Origin: Ophiothrix spiculata
Taxonomy: Eukaryota > Echinodermata > Ophiuroidea > Amphilepidida > Ophiotrichidae
Assembly: GCA_000969725.1 (NCBI GenBank)
Contig: JXSR01S007712.1
DNA length: 35,193 nt
Reading direction: 5' to 3' (one strand)
Shown here one piece after another: positions 23,701-32,700 of this stretch; within the stretch, counting starts at the first letter, position 1; every line of letters begins with the position of its first letter. The notes below the pieces were generated by a model. The model saw only the letters and a list, made by a program, of their open reading frames with translations, was not told where the DNA came from and did not search any database. A program made the position numbers and the translations under genes.

Positions 23701-26700
23701 AGATCATTGATGAAGGAATGACAACAAAGTTGATGAAATGAAGGACTGACACCTAAGATGATGAAACGAAGATGAGAGACTTGGTGAAAGAATACACTTG
23801 ATGAAGTGAAGATGAGAGACGACATGAAAGACATCATTTGTGATTGATGAAGACAAAAACAAATCTCGACAAACAACATTCATTCTGGTATATTCTACAT
23901 GAATTTAACAGACTTCACTTGAATCCATGCAACTGAAGTTTCCACTCACTAATAACACACCTTATTATAATTCCAATGGGACCAGTGATTAAATGACAAA
24001 CATATTGGCACTTTTTCATACATGCTTTAAATTCTAAATTGTGTATGTACCACGGGAGCAAAACCCCATATTTCGGGTAAAAGTGCAATGAGAAATTATT
24101 TTAATGCGTCCTATCTAAAAGGGTTCTATGGACCATAGGTAACATCACTAGGGTGGACACAAAATCAGTCTGTTGCATGGGATCATGCAGGAGGGGGTGA
24201 ATGTTATTGCAGGGGGCAAATTTGAAAATTGGTCTAATTTTGTTTAAAACCATTCTAACATGTTCCTCTCATCATAAGGAAGCAGAAAAAGTATACTTTG
24301 ACCCATATCTGATGAAGGGTTTTTTGAGTTATATCCAAAAAACCTTCATTATAATACACATGAAAAAGATAATCATGTATATTATGCAAATGTATTAAGA
24401 GACAAAGTATATTTAACTGGCATCTTATGATATGCACACATCTAACCTAGTGAATGAACTTCAAACCCATATTGAGAACATTAAATCATTCATGAATCAT
24501 GCAGGAGACATGCACATGTGATTAGGAGTTTCATGCAATTTAATTTGAGTGCACTGCAAAGGAATAAAATAGTGCCTGATCACTCACATCTTCATCCGAT
24601 GTCATTTTTGATCTCAAATAGTCCCAATTGATCTTCTTACTCTAGTAATGACAAGACATTGTACAAGAAAGTACTAAATATACTAAAAAGAAAAACATGC
24701 AGTCACAATTAAAGTCATTGTAATCTTGCATAAAAGGTTAAAAGCTTAAAGTGTGTTGAGAACATTAATAATAATTGGGAAAATGTAGCAGCTATAGCAA
24801 AAATGTAGAGATAAAACAAATTTAAATGAATATGAACGAGGTTAAGATTTATGTCAGACAACAAGAAAGAGGTTGCTTTTCATTTCAGGAAGAAGAAAGG
24901 GAGGGAAGGTGAAAATCTGAAGAAAAGGTGATAAAGTTCTACATCCAAAATTTGCCAAATTCCATAGAGACCACACTAGATACTTAAAATTCAAAATGTA
25001 CATTCTATATCCAAATCCCAAAACCCAGGTTCTGTTCTTTGATTGCCAATCCTGCCAAATCAGCCTATTTCCTATTGCACTTGCTAGAGCCTATTCTGCA
25101 CCACAGGTCTCTGAACATATGAGTGATTTCCCAAAAAATTGTAATTTTTCTGAACTTACAAAATATGTAATGGGTTTTGCTACTCTATACAGCAGAAATC
25201 TCTTTCTTGTCATATAAGGATCTGACAATCTGAACCCCATAGTAAATAATAACATTGTGGTTACATGGCTAGCTGGTGGCAATGTAAGGTTAGAGCAGAC
25301 TGAAAGAAATGGTCATCTTCAAAAGCATGCCAAGCTTGATCCAAACTTGTCGTACATCAAAAGAAAAGGAAGTGCTTTTATATCAAAGTCTTGATGCTTG
25401 AAGCATAGCTATTGAAATACACAGCCTTGTGGCTTATTTACTGGAGCTAAATGATGCAGGTATAAATGATGCAAAGCTCTGACCCTCCTTAATTAGTTTG
25501 ATAGATAGGTTGTGAAAGAGTGCAGCCAATACAAAAGCTTAAATAGCATTGCCTCAAACTTAACTGGAAGGCCTCCTTGCAATGAACTGAATTGAGTCCT
25601 GTGCATATGAGAGGGAGATTTTCTTATGCATGGTTCATCAACTGTAGCACAAAAAACTGGTTGGGTTTTCAAAGGAAATTATCAAAGATGGACCCTACTT
25701 AAATCCTCAACTATGATTCCAAAATATGATAAAATGAGGCCAAATTTAAAAAAACTTTGTCTCCAAGCTGCCGTGCGCATTTGTAAAATTGGATGATCTG
25801 GAAAAAAAGTTATTCAGTAATGTAGTAATTTTGAAACAAAGTACAACTTTTCTTAGATACTATTCATGTAATCAGCACTTCTTGAAATTGCTATAAATCA
25901 TCAATGCTTGGTATAGCTATGATTGAAATGATCAATTTTATAATACCATATATCAGTACATCTTTAAAAGATACTGACTCAACATTTCTATTCAATTTAA
26001 TATTTGATAAATTTCAATAATCCTTTTGTAACGAAGTCCAATTTTTCTTAAATCTTGTTCATATAAATGACTACTCGGTATAGCTATAAATCATCAGTGC
26101 TCAGTATAGATATGATTGATATGATCAATTTCACTATACTTTTGGCATATATCAGTACATCTTTAATTGATACTGACACAACATTTCTAAATTATAAGAG
26201 ATGATAAATGTAGTGCATTCATGTGCCATAATTACTATCAGATGCATCTCAGGAAAAAATGTTTTGAGTGATGATGCTATTTTGTCTTTTTAACCAAAAT
26301 GAAGAAATATTTCATTAAGTGTTCATTTTTTGTGTATGATGAAAATAAGAGGGAAATAGAAAACATAATGAAATTCATTGAACCTGTTTGCAATTAAAAG
26401 CTGCATGAACAACCTTCTGATAAAGCAACCAATATGATCTGCCAGAGCAAAAACAGACATGATATGTCAGGAAGAAAACTTGAATAAAGACTTTTTTGCT
26501 TCAGTTTTAATTACCCAGGATGTTGCAAATTCAAGGAGAAAACCTGTATTTATTCTTGGTTTCAAAGCAAGTAGGCCACATTCCATTATTTTCAAGATTG
26601 CTGCAAGGTATCGCCATACCTCCTTCATGAGTATGTTATCTGCTTGGCACTAAATGACGCTTGTAACATTTGACATTTGAAACCTAGGATAGAAACTAAT

Positions 26701-29700
26701 GTCTTGTTCAAAAATACTACTAACTCTTAATTCACAAAGATTAAGAATAGATAGCTCAACCTGCTTGGTCAGGAATGTCACTCTTGAAAACAAATTCAAA
26801 CCATTTTCATTTTGAGATTGACTTTACAGTTAAGGATTGTGTACAGATATTTGGTAGATATCTAAATTTCCAAATTTAAAAAATGCATAGGAAATTTTTA
26901 CATTTTTTTAAATTTTTGAAGTTGAAGCTGTTATGTGTATTTCTACTGAACATCACTTTTTGATTCGGCCTATTAGGATAACAAATCTCTCAACTTATTG
27001 CAATGACAAGTATCATAAACTATTCTAGATTCTGACCTTATTTCCCCTACAAATGTTAGAGTTTCCCTATTAAATAGTACACCTAAATGAGGGAGCACTT
27101 AAAAACTCAACCGGCGGTTGACCACCTGGAACCACAGGTTCTGGCCTGTTGCTATTGTTCTGAACAAAGGCAAACGGCAGGGACCATCGGTTCTGGGAGA
27201 TCAGCCGCCGATTGAGTTTCAAGTCGCCCCTAAGCACACTTTACTACTTGTTTCTTGAGTTTTTGGATTGTTTTTTAAACATCTTTTACTTAAATATGAC
27301 AAGCAAACAACACTTCAAATATTTCTGCGCAATCATATGGTTGTACAATTTTTGCCCAAATCTGTCTGTTTTGGCTACAATGGATTGCAGATAACATGCA
27401 TCATGAAAAAGGTGTCATTTCTTAACAATATATTAAAATGGTTAATTAAAATCAAACGGAATTGCTGATGCAAAAAATACACATTACATGCATGTTTGAA
27501 TTTATACATAAAATATAATAGGAAACATATATTTTCAAAGCTATCTTAAAGAAAATGATCTCCAGATTTGCATATATGTTTTATGAAAATCTTCCTTGAA
27601 ACCATTATTTTCATATTTTAATTATTTATTAATTTATTTTGTTTAGAGATAGCTTCAAAGATGTTTAGATAAAGGAGAAACCATGAGTATTGACAAGAGT
27701 GTGGAATAGATAGCATATATCAAAAAGAAGAAAAGTACTTAAAGTGCTTTTTTTTCTGAATATTAGAATCTGAAAATTCAAGAAAAATGACCAAACATAC
27801 ATCAACAATCAAGAAATATTGACAAGAGAAGAATATAGATATCATATTAACAAAATAAAGGTGCTTGAAAAATTTCTTATAAAAGTACTCAAAGAATTTC
27901 TTAAAAATTTTAATATTTGGATGAGTGTTAAGAAAAATAACCATACAACTATTAAGAATCAAGGAACATTGACAAACAGTGTAGAATAGATAGATACTGT
28001 GAATCAAGAAAAGAGAAAGTGCTTGAAGAATTCCTCAAAATGTGAATATCAAAATATATGTAAATTTTGATTTCAAAATACAACCGTCAAACAACAATCA
28101 AGAATAAAGGAATTTTAACAAATGTGTAGAATAGATAGATATCAAATACAAACCAGAAATAAGTGCTCGAAAACGAAATGTGCTAAGAATTTCTCAAAGA
28201 TGTAAATACCAAAATATGAAAATCAAGAACAACTAAACATACATCATTTTGGCAAAAAATTTGTTAACTATTTTTTGTGATTATTCAAAGGCAAGAGTGT
28301 GTTAAAAAGATAGACAATGCAGAGAAATCAAAAAGGAGCAAAGAGAAACAAACAAACAAACTCACACACAAACAGACAAACAAACACACAAATCTTTACA
28401 GGCCTACCTTGATCAGTATTCTTCCTCTCAGTTGTTCAGGTGATGGCAGATGACTGCTCACTGTGGCTAATGTTGGAACCTCCAATTTATCTGAGATGGT
28501 GTGTCAAGGAATATCCAGGACATCTGTGACATTTTGGACCCATTTTGTCAAACTAAGGCTAGAATGGACAAGTCTTGTCAACAATGTCAGTGAAAAAAGT
28601 AATATCATTCTTTGCTGAATATGTCAACAAAATATGGAAATCAATTAAATTTTACTGAAAATATCAGAAAAATTGATGAACTTGTTAACAGATTTGTAAC
28701 TCTGGTATATTACACGTCTCAACAAAGTTTTCATATATCGATGTTTATCTGAGTTACATATCTATTTCAATGCAAAGTTTTAGAAATCGTAAGCAATATT
28801 TTCATAATTACTTCATTTACAAAACTGTTGGAAAAGGTGATGCTACATTTCAGAGCCAGGAGCAGGTGATCAATTCAGCATGAACTTTGCGGCCCTGATG
28901 TAAATGCATTGTCAACAGTGTAAAGTTGTTTTTGTTGAGTTTGTTGACATTGAAAATGCTGTCGATACCAGCACTACATTGTCAGAGCCTACATCAGTCC
29001 CATTTCATCAAAATGATCATGGTCAATTCTAGTCCATATTTGTTATATATAAATAGACTATAGACTGATGCCTTAACATTATGATATAGAAATCATTTTC
29101 TAATCATAACACAGACTTGTTGATGAACATCACCAAATGTTTAGCATTACATACATGAAGAAGGTGTGGTGATATTGACTTTTAATCACCAAACATCTGT
29201 TATTATTAGAAAGTACATTGGAATTAATATATTACATTATTAGTTAACGAAGTAATTTTACCTCATTTTGCAACCATCCATTAGGAACCTCAAGTAAAGT
29301 AGGCATTTTTCCGGGGGTGGGGTTACTCAACTTTAGTCTGGACGTGGGTGTGCCGCCCGGACCTCGGAACCCTAACCCATCTCTAAGGGTATTTTTTGAG
29401 AAAAAGGGATTTTGCTCCAAAAACTGACTTTTTATTAAAATTTTGAGATTTTTTAACCATTTTGGCACTTTACCTTGAAAATAAGACTCATGTTTAGGGA
29501 TTTTGGTCAAAAATGTGACCCATAGCTAGGGATTTTTTGAGAAAAACTACCCCTGGGCATTTTTCATTTTGAGCTACAGTACAAAATACACACATTAGTC
29601 ATTTTTGTAAAAAAATTGTCATTTTCATGAAAATGTCCATGCCTTTTAAAACTTCTAGCAAAATACCATCTTATGGGTATCATATGACTTTAACACAAAT

Positions 29701-32700
29701 GCAATTTAAAAACTGAAGATGTGTTATTTGTGAATCTTCAGTAAAACAAGTTTGACCAGGGACCAACTTTCCTGGAGGATTGGGGTGGATGGTCACACAT
29801 TTGTCTTAAAGTCTTAACATTTTACATTGGGTTATTTCAAATGTATCATAATGCGTAACAAAAGTTTTTAGTTAAATTAATTCATACACGTATTTAATTC
29901 TTTTCAATGGAGTCAATAGTTTCTACTTGAGAATTTGAATTCTGTAAAAGAGCCAATTGTGTTTTACAGTTAGAGTAAATTTTATGTTACAGTTAAAGTA
30001 AATTTTATCGCAAAACCCTGACTTGGATTGACAGGTCACTTTTGTGATGATCAATTTTATACGTTTTCATAAGGTATAATTTCCAATACCTATAAAGGTT
30101 AGTATTTCACAGAGGCAAATGAAGACCAGAGGCATATTTATTACTGTTAGTGTTTAAATGCTCTCCAAGGTAACAGATTAAGCATAAATTTTGAACACAT
30201 TTTTAGTTGCACCTTGTTGTTTAGAACACATGTTCAACAACTGTTCAAAACCTGTTTATTCAAATACTACCATCTGCAGAAGTGTACTTAATCAAGTTAA
30301 GAATTTAAAGTACTCCCAGAAGGCACTGATTCTTTGAATTCCATACGTAAAAGAAATGCGATATATATAAGAACAATACCCAACACCTAGGCGTGCCCAG
30401 GATTTTTTGAGTGGGGGGGCACAATCATCAGTTTCCCCCGAATGACCAATAGCGGCAAAAGAGTAAAATGTGATATTTTTAGGGTGTTTTTTTTGATAAT
30501 GCGCGCGTAGCGCGCGAAATTTTTTTGCAATTTACACAAAACATGGCAAAATTTGACTGAATATTGACAGAATACCAGAACTTTCGCGCGAAGCGCGCAA
30601 AATTTTTGCGTTTTCATATTTAAATTATCAAAAACAAAGGGAAATTCAAGGTATTTTCTTCTCTTTCCTTTTGATTTTTTTCTCTCCTCCCCTTTCTTTT
30701 CTATCTTTTTGTGTCAAGATGCCCGAATGGGCCGTTTCCCCCGACTGACTCATCAAACTGGGGGGGGGGGCACCCCCCCGGCCCCCCCTTTGGGCACGCC
30801 ACTGAGTGCAATCATCAAGGTTTACAAAGTGCGTAACTATTACTACCAAAGTCAATTTTAATCTCCTCTTGAATTCCCATAATAATTAATCCAGATTTTT
30901 AGGAATTCTAAATCTTTGTTAAAATTAGTTCTAACACAAATATGGTTTGAATGGATTCTGTTACTTGCAAGAAGGGAAATCTACTTCATTGTATTCCACA
31001 GGAAATTATTCATACTATTCCTGGAATATAAGTTATTGAGTAATGAATGGTGTGTCGCATTCTCAGATTGTACTCATTTGGAGGGTCCTGTTTGCATTTT
31101 GTTCTCAGTCATTTGGTTTATCACCAATTACACTACACTATGTCTTGGTCAAGTACAGTGGATATGCATTCTTGGTTAGTCTAGAGACCAAGTGTCGAAC
31201 AAAAAAGATTTGTTTGTCTTTTGATTAACAGAATCCTAATTAGCCTAGATATTTAACCAAGAGTATTTATGCTGTGAAGATAAATTTCTTAAAACCTAGA
31301 ATTGAATACTGTATACAAACAAATATACTCATGAAACTACTCTCAGAGCTTCTGCTGTCATAGACTTGCCTCAAGTCCTTAGGTAGTAAAATCTCTGGGA
31401 TTTTTCAGGTCTTATTACACTCTTTATTCTGTAAACAGGCATACATCTTAAATTGCAAATAAAGTTTTGCCAAAACAAAATAAACTAAAACAAAAATAAA
31501 TAATCTAAGGGTCTGCACAGTAAAAGCTAATATTCACTTTATAATTATGAATTTCCCAAGCAAACTATGTATGGACCCTAAGCTTTATATGATAATTGTG
31601 ACTGGTAATATCCCTTGGAGTATATAAGCCACAGTAAACCTACCACAATTGTTCATCTTCACAATTGCCCTTAAATACATTGTGCTTGACACTTCAAAAC
31701 CCACCAGAAAATAGCACATTATCACTTCCAATGGAAAAATCTAAAATATCACAGTTTTGAACATGTTCAAGGATATAGTTAAGTCCAGCCTAATATAGGC
31801 CTATATTGTTCACACTTGAACTTTAATCATGAGGGGGGGGGGGGGGGGGGTGCCCAATCCAGCCTTGAACAAGGCTACTGCTGTCAATCCCAGGCATCAG
31901 TAGAAATTTCCTGGAAGTACTACACTGAACTCATTTAGCTCAACCACAGGCCAATTTCAACAATGTATCATATCATAGCAGTTAAAATCTGTGCATATGA
32001 ACTCATTTTCAAATAATACAAAACAATGACTAATGTCATGGCCAGCTGAGAACACCAAAAATCCGCATATCAATAATCAAAGGAAACAAATCAATTTATC
32101 ACACAATTGTAGAATAAAATTCAATCTAGGGAAATGAATAACAGTCCCTAGTGTACTTTGTAAGAGTCAAGATCAGGGTCACGTTTTACAGGTTACATAT
32201 GTGCAACAGTCAATGCATGATTTGTATATGATGGCATGTCATTAGGTGGGTATGGTAAAAAGGTGGTGTTGTTACATTTTTTCGTGGGTTCTCGGACTTA
32301 ATTTGATGTAAATTCACTATTTCTTGGCTTATTGACTTGTTTAATGTTTCATTTGAAAGCTTACACTTTCTGCTATTTGTGACAGTAATTTGGCGTTCAT
32401 GGGTTACATAATTTAAGAGAGACAATGGTTTGAACTTGGCAGTACAAGGGTGGTGGTGCCTAAGGATGCGGTGCCTACGGATGCGGTAGATACCCAAATT
32501 GAGACAATATCGCCATTTTGGAAGGTTTGACACTGCTGGAACATTCACAAATGGATTTTGTGACCTCAAATACATACAGATAGTCACCAACATGGCTAAA
32601 ATTTGGTATATAATTACAGTAATTGGCAAATTTATCATTTTTAGACCTTCCTCAGACCCCCTTCCCCCTCGATCACTTTTTTGGGCAGCACCTTCTCATT

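Larger units (their letters stand above)
21232..24587 (-). other. Linker intron with tandem duplication and MITE
   Basis: This intron contains the 76-77-bp tandem duplication at 21361-21513, the inverted-repeat element at 22974-23462, and an imperfect GATGAA-rich tract at 23560-23850. Open frames here, including one of 139 codons at 23460-23879, are low-complexity by-products. Confidence 0.6.
24642..28407 (-). other. Linker intron with several duplicated tracts
   Basis: This intron holds a direct duplication at 25850-26215, the inverted element at 27093-27235, degenerate ~140-bp tandem repeats at 27688-28260 and an ACAAACA microsatellite-like tract at 28345-28392. No further exon was identified. 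Confidence 0.6.

Noticed and set aside
23460-23879. 139-codon minus-strand open frame rich in Ser, Phe and His
   Set aside because: It is explained by the GATGAA-type purine-rich repeats on the plus strand. It has no domain, no splice context and lies in a PLCH intron.
27688-28260. Possible CRISPR-like or satellite array
   Set aside because: Units are long (130-150 bp), degenerate and lack conserved short repeats with unique spacers. The sequence is clearly eukaryotic.
31833-31850. Poly-G run as a possible G-quadruplex or regulatory site
   Set aside because: It is a simple homopolymer of about 18 G in a deep intron. Length is error-prone in assemblies, and no other signal supports function.
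32210-32638. 142-codon minus-strand open frame
   Set aside because: It has His/Ile/Asn-rich composition and no recognised motif, lies in the long X-domain intron, and phase leaves no need for an exon here.
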